From: Candidatus Saccharimonadota bacterium
GTDB lineage: Bacteria; Patescibacteriota; Saccharimonadia; Saccharimonadales; Saccharimonadaceae
Direction of reading: 5' to 3'
DNA: 64,000 nt
Assembly (NCBI GenBank): GCA_017552385.1
Contig: JAFZQB010000013.1
Span: forward strand, 62,001 to 126,000
In this document: positions 26,306 to 34,688 of the stretch, piece by piece
How the letters are laid out: each line of letters opens with the position of its first letter
Numbering within the stretch: the stretch's first letter is position 1
Program-made: the position numbers and the translations under genes
The notes under the pieces: generated by a model
Database searches by the model: none
The model's input: only the letters and a program-made list of their open reading frames with translations
Told to the model about the DNA's origin: nothing

Positions 26306-26860
26306 TCAGGCGAGCTTTTTACAGTCTTTAAAGAGAAGAGTACTTAGGATAATCTCTGCGACAACGATGAAGGCGGCAATGGCCACGTTACCGAGATAGA
26401 TGCCAATAATTAGTGCTCCGAGAGTTTCTACGATAGACATGACGAGGTAGGCTTTGCTGTTATATATCCAGCTGAATGGTAATAGATGGGCCCCAAATAC
26501 CATGGCATAAATCATTAGCATAGAATCTGGGCTCCGGTCAAAGGCCCACATTACAATCAATATATAAAGAAATTGGTTGAGCGTGCAAAGAAGCGCTAAT
26601 TTATTGATTGGGTTTTTTGTCTTCTTGAAAATATCGGCTTTGACTAATTTAGCAAATAGAATTGCAAGAGGCGTCAAGAGACAACAGGACGCGAAAGTGT
26701 AGAGATTGGTCGTTCGCGCGTCAAGGTTTAATAGCTGCATGGCTATGATTAACGCCCAAATAACAATAGAAGCTAGGATGTATGGTAAACCATTCTTCTG
26801 ATTATCTTTGGCCTCTAGTTTTAGTTTGTTTAAAGCGTCTACGGAAGTTTCGTTTTTCAT
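26306..26860 (-). CDS. Multi-pass membrane protein of unknown function
   Basis: 184 aa with a short polar N-terminus (KNETSVDALNKLKLEAKDN) and about six TM helices. Short loops contain Asp/Arg (NLDARTTN, FDRSPDS). No family recognised. It starts 8 bp after the 60-aa membrane protein gene and is co-transcribed with it. Confidence 0.7.
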   Translation of the reverse strand: MKNETSVDALNKLKLEAKDNQKNGLPYILASIVIWALIIAMQLLNLDARTTNLYTFASCCLLTPLAILFAKLVKADIFKKTKNPINKLALLCTLNQFLYILIVMWAFDRSPDSMLMIYAMVFGAHLLPFSWIYNSKAYLVMSIVETLGALIIGIYLGNVAIAAFIVVAEIILSTLLFKDCKKLA

Positions 26861-26868
26861 GTAGGCTC

Positions 26869-27051
26869 TTATTTCTTTTTGGTCTTAAATTCTAGTTGGC
26901 CGACCATGAGTAGGATTATAGATAGGAAGGAAATGAGATAGACGGGATCGAGAGTCTTAGCAATAATGCTATAAATGATGTAGGCAAGGTGGATTATGGC
27001 GACGATTAAGGTCGCAACGAAGAGATAGGTTCGATCTTGTTTAATTTTCAT
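26869..27051 (-). CDS. Small two-TM membrane protein, 60 aa
   Basis: MKIKQDRTYLFV then two hydrophobic helices (about 9-31 and 36-52) and a basic C-terminus (KTKKK). First gene of a two-gene unit with the larger membrane protein, suggesting a shared complex. Function unknown. Confidence 0.6.
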   Translation of the reverse strand: MKIKQDRTYLFVATLIVAIIHLAYIIYSIIAKTLDPVYLISFLSIILLMVGQLEFKTKKK

Positions 27052-27155
27052 TGGTGTTCCTTTGCGTTAGATTGTTTCGTTTATTTTATCATGGTTAAGG
27101 ATTTGTAGCTATTATTTTTGGGCAATATTCTAGTATATTACTAAAGTAAATGTGA

Positions 27156-27161
27156 TATCAT
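27156..27161 (+). promoter_or_regulatory. Extended -10 of the HD-domain gene (leaderless type)
   Basis: TGA-TATCAT 6 nt before the ATG at 27168; no SD. Confidence 0.5.
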
Positions 27162-27167
27162 AGGTCT

Positions 27168-28301
27168 ATGAAGAGAGAAATTAATCCGGAGGTTTGCCGT
27201 TATATTGGGAACGAGATTCTTCCCAAATATCGCCAGCTTAAAGGCCATACTGATTCGCATATTACTGACGTGATCGAACGTAGTCTTAAGATTGCGCAGG
27301 ACTTGGAAGATATTAACATTGACATGGTTTATGTGATTGCGGCGTATCATGATCTAGGTCGGCTCATAGACAATAAAACCCACCATATTGAATCTGGAAA
27401 GATGCTGCGTGCAGACAAGATCCTGAGGACGTTCTTCAACGACGAGGAGATCGAGATTATGGCGGAAGCGGTCGAAGATCATCGTGCAAGCTTGAAGAGC
27501 GACCCGCGTAGCCTTTATGGCAGAATTGTCTCATCAGCTGATCGTTCTTGCGACGTAAACGAGATTCTTGCTCGTGCGTATGACTATAATCGCGCGCTTA
27601 ATCCGGATCTGTCCGAGAGAGAAGCGATCGAAGTAATCCGTCTAATTCTCCGTGGGAAGTATATTCCTGGGGCCTATGCAGACAAGAAGATGTATTTTCG
27701 CACGCCAGAATATGATATTTTCCTGCGAAAGGTGGAAGAAATTACCGCTACACCTGAGGGCTTTTATAAAGTTCAAACTGAGTTTAATCGAAAAAGGTTT
27801 GGTGATAAGACAGGTTGCGCCAAGCGGAAGAGCATTGTAATAATTGGCGCTAGCCGAAAAGGCTATGAAATGGCGCAAAAAAGATTCGGCAAAAGACATA
27901 GAGTTCTTAGAGTTGACCCGGATAATGTAGCGGATGCCAAAAAGAACTTCGCTGAACTAATTACTGATAAGACTCCGATTGTGGTCTTTGGCCCTGTCGG
28001 TTCGAACGTGATCCCGATTGGCACAGAAGTATATGTAACCGAATGTCGTTGGCTTGATGCTAAACTGCCTAATGCCTCACTTGCGAGGCTTAGAAAACCT
28101 CGTCTTTCGGGTGCTCCTAGTCTTGGTGTTCCGTGCTACACAAATGATAAATTTGTTACTGAAACCGACATAAAAGAGCCGGTAGTCTTTGACAAAGTGC
28201 TTGCCTATTTGATTCGCGACGGATTTAACGTGGTTTCTTCTTGGAGAATCGTGTCCGACAACCTATCGAAAGAGCAATTCAAAGAATTTATAGATCACTA
28301 G
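27168..28301 (+). CDS. HD-domain hydrolase fused to an unknown alpha/beta domain
   Basis: 377 aa. The N-terminal half is an HD metal-dependent phosphohydrolase: His27/His31 region, HD pair His61-Asp62 (AAYHDLGRL), His105 (VEDHRAS) and Asp125 (SSADRSCD). From about residue 220 a second domain begins, with a beta-strand/turn pattern (KSIVIIGASRKGYEMAQ, then PIVVFGPVGSNVIPIG, then GAPSLGVPCYTNDKF) that I cannot name. The HD half resembles predicted nucleotide hydrolases of the YfbR/RelA type. The fusion suggests a sensor or substrate-binding partner. Monocistronic. Confidence 0.8.
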   Translation: MKREINPEVCRYIGNEILPKYRQLKGHTDSHITDVIERSLKIAQDLEDINIDMVYVIAAYHDLGRLIDNKTHHIESGKMLRADKILRTFFNDEEIEIMAEAVEDHRASLKSDPRSLYGRIVSSADRSCDVNEILARAYDYNRALNPDLSEREAIEVIRLILRGKYIPGAYADKKMYFRTPEYDIFLRKVEEITATPEGFYKVQTEFNRKRFGDKTGCAKRKSIVIIGASRKGYEMAQKRFGKRHRVLRVDPDNVADAKKNFAELITDKTPIVVFGPVGSNVIPIGTEVYVTECRWLDAKLPNASLARLRKPRLSGAPSLGVPCYTNDKFVTETDIKEPVVFDKVLAYLIRDGFNVVSSWRIVSDNLSKEQFKEFIDH

Positions 28302-28312
28302 TTCATGAAAAA

Positions 28313-28330
28313 AGCGCCTTGCGAGGCGCT
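28313..28330. terminator. Bidirectional terminator
   Basis: Stem AGCGCCT/AGGCGCT with a short loop between the HD gene and the 46-aa gene. The A-run at 28307-28313 gives a T-run for the minus strand. Confidence 0.75.
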
Positions 28331-28347
28331 TTGTTGTTATTGATTGT

Positions 28348-28488
28348 TTAGTCTCCCATCATCATGATCATTTCTGACTGGTTTTCTGGGTTGGCGCCGG
28401 GATGGTACTGGAGCTTGTTGTCTTCTTCTTTTTCGCTGCCGCTGTTGTCGTTGTTCTGGTTGTCTTTCTTGGGATCGCATTTACTCAT
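28348..28488 (-). CDS. 46-aa acidic small protein
   Basis: Encodes MSKCDPKKDNQNND, then a Ser/Glu/Asn-rich stretch and a C-terminus ending MIMMMGD. A strong SD (GAGGAGG) sits 7 nt before the ATG, which argues for real translation. It lies 33 bp after the 124-aa gene on the same strand and before a terminator, so it is the second gene of a two-gene unit. One Cys near the N-terminus. Function unknown. Confidence 0.62.
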   Translation of the reverse strand: MSKCDPKKDNQNNDNSGSEKEEDNKLQYHPGANPENQSEMIMMMGD

Positions 28489-28521
28489 TTGTTTGTCCTC
28501 CTCGGTAAAGTCTATGCATTT

Positions 28522-28896
28522 TTAAGCCTTTGCTACTTCAATTCTGAAGTAATGTGACGAGAATCCGACATGAAGGAACCGATCATTGTCCAGATTCATT
28601 TCTTCGGTGACCGTAAATCCGGCTTGCTCTAGTAGTTGTTTGAAGGTGGCGTAGAACTTCGCTACCTTTTCTTCTTTATGCTGGCGCATGTCACTTAGTG
28701 GGATAAAAAGCAATACGTCGCCTGATCCTTTTTCGACGCCTGAAGTGGAACCGGTCATCCCGCCGCCGAGTGGGCCAAAGCATTGACCTTTTGCGTCTCT
28801 AAGGATTTCCGAAACGCGTTTTACGTTTTCGTTGGGCTCAAAGGATATGGTATCGAGTCTGTAGGCTTTTTCCAGCGGGGTGTTTTTTGCATCCAT
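28522..28896 (-). CDS. 124-aa protein of unknown function
   Basis: Soluble alpha/beta protein with a Gly-rich turn in the middle (CFGPLGGGMTGSTSGVEKG), then VLLFIPLSDMRQHKEEKVAKF and a C-terminal strand HVGFSSHYFRIEVAKA. I do not recognise it. SD AAAGGA. The leader begins with a 5'-terminal hairpin. Co-transcribed with the 46-aa gene. Confidence 0.65.
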   Translation of the reverse strand: MDAKNTPLEKAYRLDTISFEPNENVKRVSEILRDAKGQCFGPLGGGMTGSTSGVEKGSGDVLLFIPLSDMRQHKEEKVAKFYATFKQLLEQAGFTVTEEMNLDNDRFLHVGFSSHYFRIEVAKA

Positions 28897-28921
28897 AAAA
28901 AATCATCCTTTCAGAATAATC

Positions 28922-28956
28922 ATAGTAATGTGCTCCTGGTGGATACTATAATTATA
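28922..28956 (-). promoter_or_regulatory. Extended -10 and 5' hairpin upstream of the 124-aa gene
   Basis: -10 TGC-TATAAT at 28951-28956. The predicted transcript begins with a hairpin ATAGTA-TCC...GGA-TACTAT (28922-28949) and then the SD. Confidence 0.5.
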
Positions 28957-28992
28957 GCACAAATATAAGAAATATGTTATAATATGTAGCTT

Positions 28993-29649
28993 TTAGAAAC
29001 CAAATTCGGTGGACTCTTGGAGAAGCGCCGGGTAGAATCCGTGAGCATTAAATTCGGGTTCACAAGCAAAGTCCATAAAATCAAAGCTAGAAATACTTAG
29101 TTTCTCTTTGATAAGCGATTCTGCGACTGGCACGGTGAGAACTTTATCTCCGAACTCGAACTTATGCCAAGAGAGGCGTTGCAGATCTTCAATTGTGGTT
29201 TTTAGCGACCTAGCTTCGTTATTGGTGTATACCTTGAGGCGTTCTAACTGATTTGGTGTGAGTATAAAGGACTCTGATTCGGTAGTCTCAAAATGGGTTA
29301 GACTAGGGCGTAATTCTTTCGCCAGACAAAGTACGGAGGCTGAAAAGTCAATTTGATCATCTTTCTCCCATGCAACAAGCATTTCGGCGAGGAGATTTAT
29401 GACGGTCTTTTTTTGCTCATTTTCGTAGTAGATTAAACGGCGATGTCCTTCTTCGGACAATCCGAGATCGCCAAAAGAACGGCGAGTCGCTTCCCAAAGT
29501 GCTTGCCAAGAGGTATAAAATCTGGTGATAATATCTAGTGCTTCGTTGCGTTGAATCTCCCAAAAAGGAGTCTCAGAAGAGGTATCATCTTCGATTTCGC
29601 TGAAATTAATAGAGAATGTCTTTGGTTTTCTTAATAAAAAATGAGGCAT
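28993..29649 (-). CDS. 218-aa protein of unknown function
   Basis: Mostly alpha-helical soluble protein, rich in Glu, Leu and Trp (ALDIITRFYTSWQALWEATR, TVINLLAEMLVAWEKDD). No TM or recognised motif. GGAGG SD. Full consensus promoter upstream. No neighbour suggests a role. Confidence 0.65.
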   Translation of the reverse strand: MPHFLLRKPKTFSINFSEIEDDTSSETPFWEIQRNEALDIITRFYTSWQALWEATRRSFGDLGLSEEGHRRLIYYENEQKKTVINLLAEMLVAWEKDDQIDFSASVLCLAKELRPSLTHFETTESESFILTPNQLERLKVYTNNEARSLKTTIEDLQRLSWHKFEFGDKVLTVPVAESLIKEKLSISSFDFMDFACEPEFNAHGFYPALLQESTEFGF

Positions 29650-29663
29650 TTTTGCCTCCGTTT

Positions 29664-29711
29664 GTAAAAAGTTTACTCTTTAATTATACTATTTTTTGCT
29701 ATAAATGTCAA
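29664..29711 (-). promoter_or_regulatory. Consensus promoter and 5' hairpin of the 218-aa gene
   Basis: -35 TTGACA (29706-29711), 17-bp spacer, -10 TATAAT (29683-29688) on the minus strand. A hairpin GTAAA-CTT-TTTAC (29664-29676) follows the predicted start and precedes the SD. Confidence 0.7.
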
Positions 29712-29745
29712 TATATTTATGCTATTTTCGCTTTTTGGGACTAAA

Positions 29746-29772
29746 AAAATGACCCCTGTAAGGGGGCCATTT
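29746..29772 (-). terminator. Terminator of the alpha/L13-S9 ribosomal unit
   Basis: Minus-strand stem around GGCCCCC / GGGGTC followed by seven T, 17 bp after the rpsI stop. Confidence 0.75.
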
Positions 29773-29788
29773 CTCCATTCTTAGGCGT

Positions 29789-30187
29789 TTAACGCTTGCT
29801 GAACTGTTCTTTCTTGCGTGCAGAGCGAAGGCCGTATTTCTTCCTTTCCTTCTCGCGCGGATCGCGTTTGACGAATCCTGCTTTCTTGAGAACCGGACGA
29901 AGATCTGGAGCTTCGGTCTGAAGAGCTTTAGAAATAGCTAATTTAATAGCGTCAACTTGGCCAGCTAGACCACCACCCGTAACGCGTACGGAGATGTCGT
30001 AATCCTTTTGTTTCTGAGCGAGAGCAAGTGGATCAGTAATCTCGGCGAGCATGCTCTTATTACCAGAGAAGTAATCTAGAGCTGGTTTGCCGTTGATGGT
30101 TATTTCGCCCTTGCCTTTGTAAAGGCGAGCGCGGGCAGTAGCGGCTTTGCGACGGCCTAGGCCGTAAATATATTTCTTGTCAGCCAT
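29789..30187 (-). CDS. rpsI: Ribosomal protein S9
   Basis: 30S head protein whose C-terminal tail reaches the P site. 132 aa with YGLGRRKAATARARLY at the N-terminus and the conserved C-terminus KKYGLRSARKKEQFSKR. Last gene of a run that starts at infA; start overlaps the end of rplM. Confidence 0.97.
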   Translation of the reverse strand: MADKKYIYGLGRRKAATARARLYKGKGEITINGKPALDYFSGNKSMLAEITDPLALAQKQKDYDISVRVTGGGLAGQVDAIKLAISKALQTEAPDLRPVLKKAGFVKRDPREKERKKYGLRSARKKEQFSKR

Positions 30188-30612
30188 TATTTAATCTCCT
30201 TTGGATTTTGAGCTGTATGGGCGTGCTCTGTACCGGCAAAGATGCGTAGACGAGCGAGGCGATCAGCTGCTAATTTGTTCTTCGGGAGCATTCCCTTGAC
30301 AGCTTCGCGAATAGCTAGGCTTGGGTCTTTTTCGATGACTTCTTGTAGGCTGAGCTCGGTAAGACCACCTGGGAAGCCAGAGTGGCGATAATATTTCTTG
30401 TCGGTAGCTTTAGCACCAGTAACTTTGAGGTCTTTGGCGTTAATTACGACGACGTAATCACCGTTGTCGATGTGTGGAGTAAAAGTGACTTTGCTTTTCC
30501 CCATTAATTTGTCGGCAATTACAACTGCGAGCTTGCCAAGTGGCATAGTGGAGGCATCAACGAGCCACCACTCGCGGGAAATCTCGGAAGACTTCTGAGA
30601 ATAGGTTTTCAT
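30187..30612 (-). CDS. rplM: Ribosomal protein L13
   Basis: Early-assembly 50S protein. 141 aa, family-like REWWLVDASTMPLGKLA and LPKNKLAADRLARLRIFAG. rplM-rpsI directly after rplQ is the Gram-positive order. Confidence 0.97.
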   Translation of the reverse strand: MKTYSQKSSEISREWWLVDASTMPLGKLAVVIADKLMGKSKVTFTPHIDNGDYVVVINAKDLKVTGAKATDKKYYRHSGFPGGLTELSLQEVIEKDPSLAIREAVKGMLPKNKLAADRLARLRIFAGTEHAHTAQNPKEIK

Positions 30613-30614
30613 AA

Positions 30615-31016
30615 TTATTTATCCCCTTTCTTTTTGTCGGTCTTTTCGGTGTTTAGATCGATATCATCGACAAAGGAAATCGTACCCATCTCAGCGTGGT
30701 CACCTTTACGGTAGCCAGCGCGCTCAATCTTGAGGTAGCCAGAGTTGCGCTTGATTTGTGGAGTAATTACGTCAACGAGAAGGTCGGCAGTCTCCATATC
30801 ATCAAGTCGAGCAATCACGAGGCGACGAGAAGCGAGGTCATTTTTCTTAGCGATAGTGATGAGCTTCTCGGTATCGCGACGGATTTCTTTGGCACGAGCA
30901 AGGGTAGTGGTGATAGATTGGTATTTGATCAGGGAGCACATGAGCCCACGAACTAGTGCTGTGGCCTGATCGGTCTTGCGGCCGAATTTGCGGCCTTTAT
31001 ATCCGTGGCGGTGCAT
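30615..31016 (-). CDS. rplQ: Ribosomal protein L17
   Basis: 50S protein near the exit tunnel. 133 aa. N-terminal MHRHGYKGRKFGRKTDQA is the standard L17 start. The ATG overlaps the rpoA stop (coupled). Confidence 0.96.
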   Translation of the reverse strand: MHRHGYKGRKFGRKTDQATALVRGLMCSLIKYQSITTTLARAKEIRRDTEKLITIAKKNDLASRRLVIARLDDMETADLLVDVITPQIKRNSGYLKIERAGYRKGDHAEMGTISFVDDIDLNTEKTDKKKGDK

Positions 31017-31966
31017 TATTTTCTGAACTCCGTTATTTTTTCTTGAACTTCCTCGAGTGCCTTAGTGCCGAAACCTTTGAGATCTTTGAGTTGTGCATCG
31101 GTGAGACCGATAAGCTGGCTCAAGTTCTTGATCCCGTTGTTGGTAAGGGCGTTAGCAGTACGAGCGGAAAGGCCGAGCTCTTCGATTGGGAGGAGAAGGC
31201 CAATGTTGTCTTCTTCAGTGTCGCAACCAGGCACTGGTGCATTTTCGACTTTGGTCGAGCCTGCAAGAGCTTGGTATTGGTTGACAAGGATTGCAGCAGC
31301 TTCTTCGAAGGCATCCTTTGGAGTGATTGTTCCATCGGTGTCAATGGTAAGAGTGAGCTGTTGCAAGTTGGTATCACGTCCAACGCGTGTGTTCTCAACT
31401 TTGTAGCGAACGCGAAGAACTGGCGTAAAGACGGCATCGAGAGCGATCATATCGCTGTGGATGCGATCTTTGCTAGATTCATCAATAGTGAGGTAACCGC
31501 GGCCGGTTTCGATGACGAAATTCATTTTGAGAGTGTAATTTGGATCATCGATATGGCAGATGACTTGATTTGGGTTGCCGAGTTCGACGTCAGCTGGAAG
31601 CTTGATATCGGAAGCGGTAACGCGCTTATCACCATCTTTTTCATGTTGATCGCTACCCTTGATTACGAGGGTTGCTTCAACTGGTGTGTCACTATGGGAT
31701 TTAAGACGAATAGTCTTGAGGTTTAGCATGATGTCGACGACATCTTCACGAATACCTGGAATAGCAGTGAATTCATGAGTGGTTCCTTCAATAGAGAAGG
31801 AAGTGATGGCGGCGCCTTTGATGCTGGAGAGAAGAACACGGCGGAGAGAGTTGCCAAGAGTGTTTCCGTAACCGTAGTATAGAGGGCGGATTACGAATTC
31901 AGCGCTGTTCTCGCCAAGTTCTTTAACTTCTGCAAGCATTGCATCGTTGATAGCTTTTGTTGTCAT
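31016..31966 (-). CDS. rpoA: RNA polymerase alpha subunit
   Basis: Alpha subunit needed for core assembly. 316 aa. The N-terminal domain contains LYYGYGNTLGNSLRRVLLSS. The C-terminal domain is a helix-hairpin pair (IEELGLSARTANALTNNGI, LKDLKGFGTKALEEV) that contacts UP elements. Full-length for the family. Between rpsD and rplQ as usual. Confidence 0.97.
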   Translation of the reverse strand: MTTKAINDAMLAEVKELGENSAEFVIRPLYYGYGNTLGNSLRRVLLSSIKGAAITSFSIEGTTHEFTAIPGIREDVVDIMLNLKTIRLKSHSDTPVEATLVIKGSDQHEKDGDKRVTASDIKLPADVELGNPNQVICHIDDPNYTLKMNFVIETGRGYLTIDESSKDRIHSDMIALDAVFTPVLRVRYKVENTRVGRDTNLQQLTLTIDTDGTITPKDAFEEAAAILVNQYQALAGSTKVENAPVPGCDTEEDNIGLLLPIEELGLSARTANALTNNGIKNLSQLIGLTDAQLKDLKGFGTKALEEVQEKITEFRK

Positions 31967-31985
31967 AGGTTTTCTCTCCTTATCC

Positions 31986-32588
31986 TTAGCGTGAGTAGAA
32001 CTCGACGATTAATTGTTCGTTAATGCCCACCTCAGCTTCTTCGCGCTTTGGCAAACCAGTAACTTCGATTTTAAGTTTTTTGGTATCAGCTTTCATCCAG
32101 GAAAGTGGTTGGACCATACCCTCAACAGATTTGAAGAAATCTGACTTTTGAGATTTTGGACGGACTTCAAGCACATCACCAGGATTCAAACGAATTGATG
32201 GGATATTGATGCGCTTGCCGTTTAGAAGGAAGTGGCCGTGAGAAACTAATTGGCGAGCTTGGCGGCGTGTAGTCGCGAAGCCTGCACGATAGACGACGTT
32301 GTCGGCGCGGCGCTCGAGGAACTGGAGAAGATTTTCGCCAGTGAGGCCTTCAGCGCGAGTCGCTTCTTTCATGAGCTTAGCAAATTGCTTTTCGAGAAGT
32401 CCATACATACGGCGGACTTTTTGCTTTTCGCGAAGCTGAACTAGATAGAGGCTTTGGGAACGAGAACGTTGACCAGAGTGCTCACCTGGGATCCCGCTTT
32501 TCTTGGCCATAATCTTGGCAGACTTTGGCGCAAGTGCGTAACTTTCGCGGCGGCTTTGTTTGACAATTGGAGAATTATCGCGAGCCAT
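31986..32588 (-). CDS. rpsD: Ribosomal protein S4 (zinc-free form)
   Basis: 30S assembly protein. 200 aa with an S4 RNA-binding domain (RRADNVVYRAGFATTRRQAR). The N-terminus lacks the zinc-binding cysteines of C+ S4 proteins (no Cys in the protein). In the alpha-operon order rpsM-rpsK-rpsD-rpoA-rplQ. Confidence 0.96.
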   Translation of the reverse strand: MARDNSPIVKQSRRESYALAPKSAKIMAKKSGIPGEHSGQRSRSQSLYLVQLREKQKVRRMYGLLEKQFAKLMKEATRAEGLTGENLLQFLERRADNVVYRAGFATTRRQARQLVSHGHFLLNGKRINIPSIRLNPGDVLEVRPKSQKSDFFKSVEGMVQPLSWMKADTKKLKIEVTGLPKREEAEVGINEQLIVEFYSR

Positions 32589-33019
32589 TACGGTTTCCTT
32601 TCTCCCTTAGGTCGCACACCACCGTGAGCGATTGGGGTTATATCAGTGATGCTGTTGATCTTGATACCGACAGTGCTGACGGCGCGGATGGCGCTATCGC
32701 GACCGAGACCGATACCTTTGACGAAAACGTCAACGGAAGATAGACCGTGGTCTTTCTTTGCAATTTCGAGTGCCTTCTCAGCTGCAATTTGAGCTGCGTA
32801 GGCAGTGCCTTTCTTGGAACCACGGAAACCGTTGGCGCCGGCGCTGGAATTTGCAAGGACTTCGCCTTTGCTATCACTTATGCTGATAATAGTGTTGTTG
32901 AAGGTTGCTTGGATGTGGACTTGGCCAGTTTGGACAATTCTTTTACCCTTTTTAGCCTTCTTAGTGGCTTTAGCTTCTGCCACAGGAGCTTCGATTGGAT
33001 TATTAACTTCTTCAGACAT
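32588..33019 (-). CDS. rpsK: Ribosomal protein S11
   Basis: 30S platform protein. 143 aa with QATFNNTIISISDSKGEVL and the C-terminus PIAHGGVRPKGERKP. The N-terminal ~25 residues (VEAPVAEAKATKKAKKGK type) are an Ala/Lys extension. Stop overlaps the rpsD start. Confidence 0.96.
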   Translation of the reverse strand: MSEEVNNPIEAPVAEAKATKKAKKGKRIVQTGQVHIQATFNNTIISISDSKGEVLANSSAGANGFRGSKKGTAYAAQIAAEKALEIAKKDHGLSSVDVFVKGIGLGRDSAIRAVSTVGIKINSITDITPIAHGGVRPKGERKP

Positions 33020-33028
33020 GTTCGCTCC

Positions 33029-33415
33029 TTATGTTTTACTTGCTGCCTTAGGTTGAGTGCCGCCAACAGCGATAGCTTTACCCTTGCGAGTACGCGCATT
33101 CGTACGGGTACGCTGGCCATTTACCGGAAGACCGGCTTTGTGGCGCAAACCTTTGTAGGAATTAATGTCTTTAAGACGTTTGATATTATTGGTCACGAGG
33201 CGTTTCAAATCACCTTCAACGGAATATTTCGAAGAAATAATATCGTTGAGTTTTTGTTCTTCAGCCTCGGTGAGATCTTTCACCCGAGTGGTAGGCTCAA
33301 TCTTTGCCTCCGCAAGGATGGCTTTACTTGTCGTCGGCCCGATACCGTAGATGTAAGTCAGAGCGGTTTCGACTTGCTTCTCGGAAGGGATGACAACGCT
33401 AGCAATTCGTGCCAT
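33029..33415 (-). CDS. rpsM: Ribosomal protein S13
   Basis: 30S head protein contacting the P-site tRNA. 128 aa, [17 protein letters not shown] and [21 protein letters not shown]. Follows rpmJ by 2 bp. Confidence 0.96.
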   Translation of the reverse strand: MARIASVVIPSEKQVETALTYIYGIGPTTSKAILAEAKIEPTTRVKDLTEAEEQKLNDIISSKYSVEGDLKRLVTNNIKRLKDINSYKGLRHKAGLPVNGQRTRTNARTRKGKAIAVGGTQPKAASKT

Positions 33416-33417
33416 GC

Positions 33418-33534
33418 TTAACCCTGCCTTTGTTTATTCTTAGGTTTTTTCTTATTGATAACACGTAGTACACCTTTGCGGCGGACGATAATGTCATCTG
33501 GGGAGATTTTTTTAACACTGGCGCGTACTTTCAT
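33418..33534 (-). CDS. rpmJ: Ribosomal protein L36, zinc-free
   Basis: 38 aa; begins [16 protein letters not shown] and ends KPKNKQRQG. The typical L36 zinc ribbon (three Cys and one His) is entirely replaced: MCEKC-type positions read ISPDD, and no Cys or His remains. The length, ends and position between infA and rpsM establish identity. Below the usual ORF-finding cut-off. Confidence 0.92.
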   Translation of the reverse strand: MKVRASVKKISPDDIIVRRKGVLRVINKKKPKNKQRQG

Positions 33535-33595
33535 AGTGTAAAAAATTCCTTGTTTAAGGTTGATATATGTAATTCTCGCCCCGTGTAAGTGCGAG

Positions 33596-33814
33596 TTACC
33601 GGCGGAAGCTGATTCTGCCCTTTGTAAGATCGTAAGGGGTTAACTCAACATCGACCGTATCACCAGGCACAAGACGGATAAAGTTTTTGCGCATTTTTCC
33701 GCTCATGTGCGCAATGATAATATGGCCATTCTCAAGTTCTACCCGAAATTGAGCATTAGGCAACGCCTCAACGACTTTGCCTGTGAGTTTAATCACTTCC
33801 TTTTGACTAGCCAT
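33596..33814 (-). CDS. infA: Translation initiation factor IF-1
   Basis: Small OB-fold protein binding the 30S A site. 72 aa with [18 protein letters not shown] and RISFRR end, the standard length. First gene of the infA-rpmJ-rpsM-rpsK-rpsD-rpoA-rplQ-rplM-rpsI unit. A sequence TAGAAT lies 13 nt upstream of the ATG. Confidence 0.96.
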   Translation of the reverse strand: MASQKEVIKLTGKVVEALPNAQFRVELENGHIIIAHMSGKMRKNFIRLVPGDTVDVELTPYDLTKGRISFRR

Positions 33815-33884
33815 AAATTACCAGAATATTCTAGCAAATTTTTCAGGTTTTGTAAAGAGTATTTTTATTTTTTTGGCTAGTTTT

Positions 33885-34673
33885 TTATTCGACTAAAATG
33901 GCGCGGGTAAATTGACGATGGTCGTATGTTTGTTTGTTGTAATTCCATCCTCCAATACACGAAATGATAGTTAACGATTCGGTGCCCGGTAGCGGGGAGG
34001 AAAATGCGACAGACATATATTGATTCGCATCCGCTAATGGTATCTCTTTGTTTTCAATGACTTTATAGGTAAATTTGGCGCCATCTCCACGTTCGATAAT
34101 AATGAGATCATCGCTGTAAAGTTGATTTAGTTTTTTAAATATACCGTCGACACCTGGGCCGCCATTGTGTCCGTCCATCACGAGTACGCCACCGCTTCCC
34201 GGCTTGCTAGAACGACTATACCAACCAGCGTCGAATATGTTATACGGGGTATCAAGTGCGCCATCCGTAGTTAGACCTACGGAAATGATACGGGCGTTAT
34301 AGATGCCAAGTTTTTCGATGGTGAGATAGCGTGGTTCGTCCGGAGCAACCGTATGGGCGGCACGTTGTTCTTCGGTTACTTCGGTTTCGTCTACCTCAAT
34401 AGATTCGGTTACCGCATCTGGATCTACACTTTCGACCGGTGCACGACTACTACCTTCTTTTTCTTGATAATAGTAATATTCCCAGACGGCGGTTTTGACA
34501 AAGAAGAAGGCTATTAGCGCAACGATGATTCCAAATATGACTTTACTGATGATGTTTTTTGTATGATCAATTCCTAGTTCGTTAGTTTCGGAGCGCTCTT
34601 TGCCTAATCGAATATTTTTTGCTAGACGTTGAGCTCTTGTGTCGCTGTTCTTAGTTTTTTCTTCCTTTTTCAT
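33885..34673 (-). CDS. Sortase (class D/E/F-like)
   Basis: 262 aa with one TM helix (about residues 42-62), an acidic linker, then a sortase domain. His169 (VMDGHNGG), Cys239 (TIISCIGG) and a nearby Arg (DHRQFTR, residues 253/257) form the catalytic set. It lies 15 bp after secY and before infA, the place normally held by adk and map, and is probably co-transcribed with secY. This links wall anchoring with the Sec pathway, though the link is inference. Confidence 0.92.
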   Translation of the reverse strand: MKKEEKTKNSDTRAQRLAKNIRLGKERSETNELGIDHTKNIISKVIFGIIVALIAFFFVKTAVWEYYYYQEKEGSSRAPVESVDPDAVTESIEVDETEVTEEQRAAHTVAPDEPRYLTIEKLGIYNARIISVGLTTDGALDTPYNIFDAGWYSRSSKPGSGGVLVMDGHNGGPGVDGIFKKLNQLYSDDLIIIERGDGAKFTYKVIENKEIPLADANQYMSVAFSSPLPGTESLTIISCIGGWNYNKQTYDHRQFTRAILVE

Positions 34674-34688
34674 ACCACCCTTTCAAGA

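Noticed and set aside
30956-31726. 256-aa plus-strand ORF opposite rpoA/rplQ
   Set aside because: Antisense shadow of conserved ribosomal and polymerase genes; composition not protein-like.
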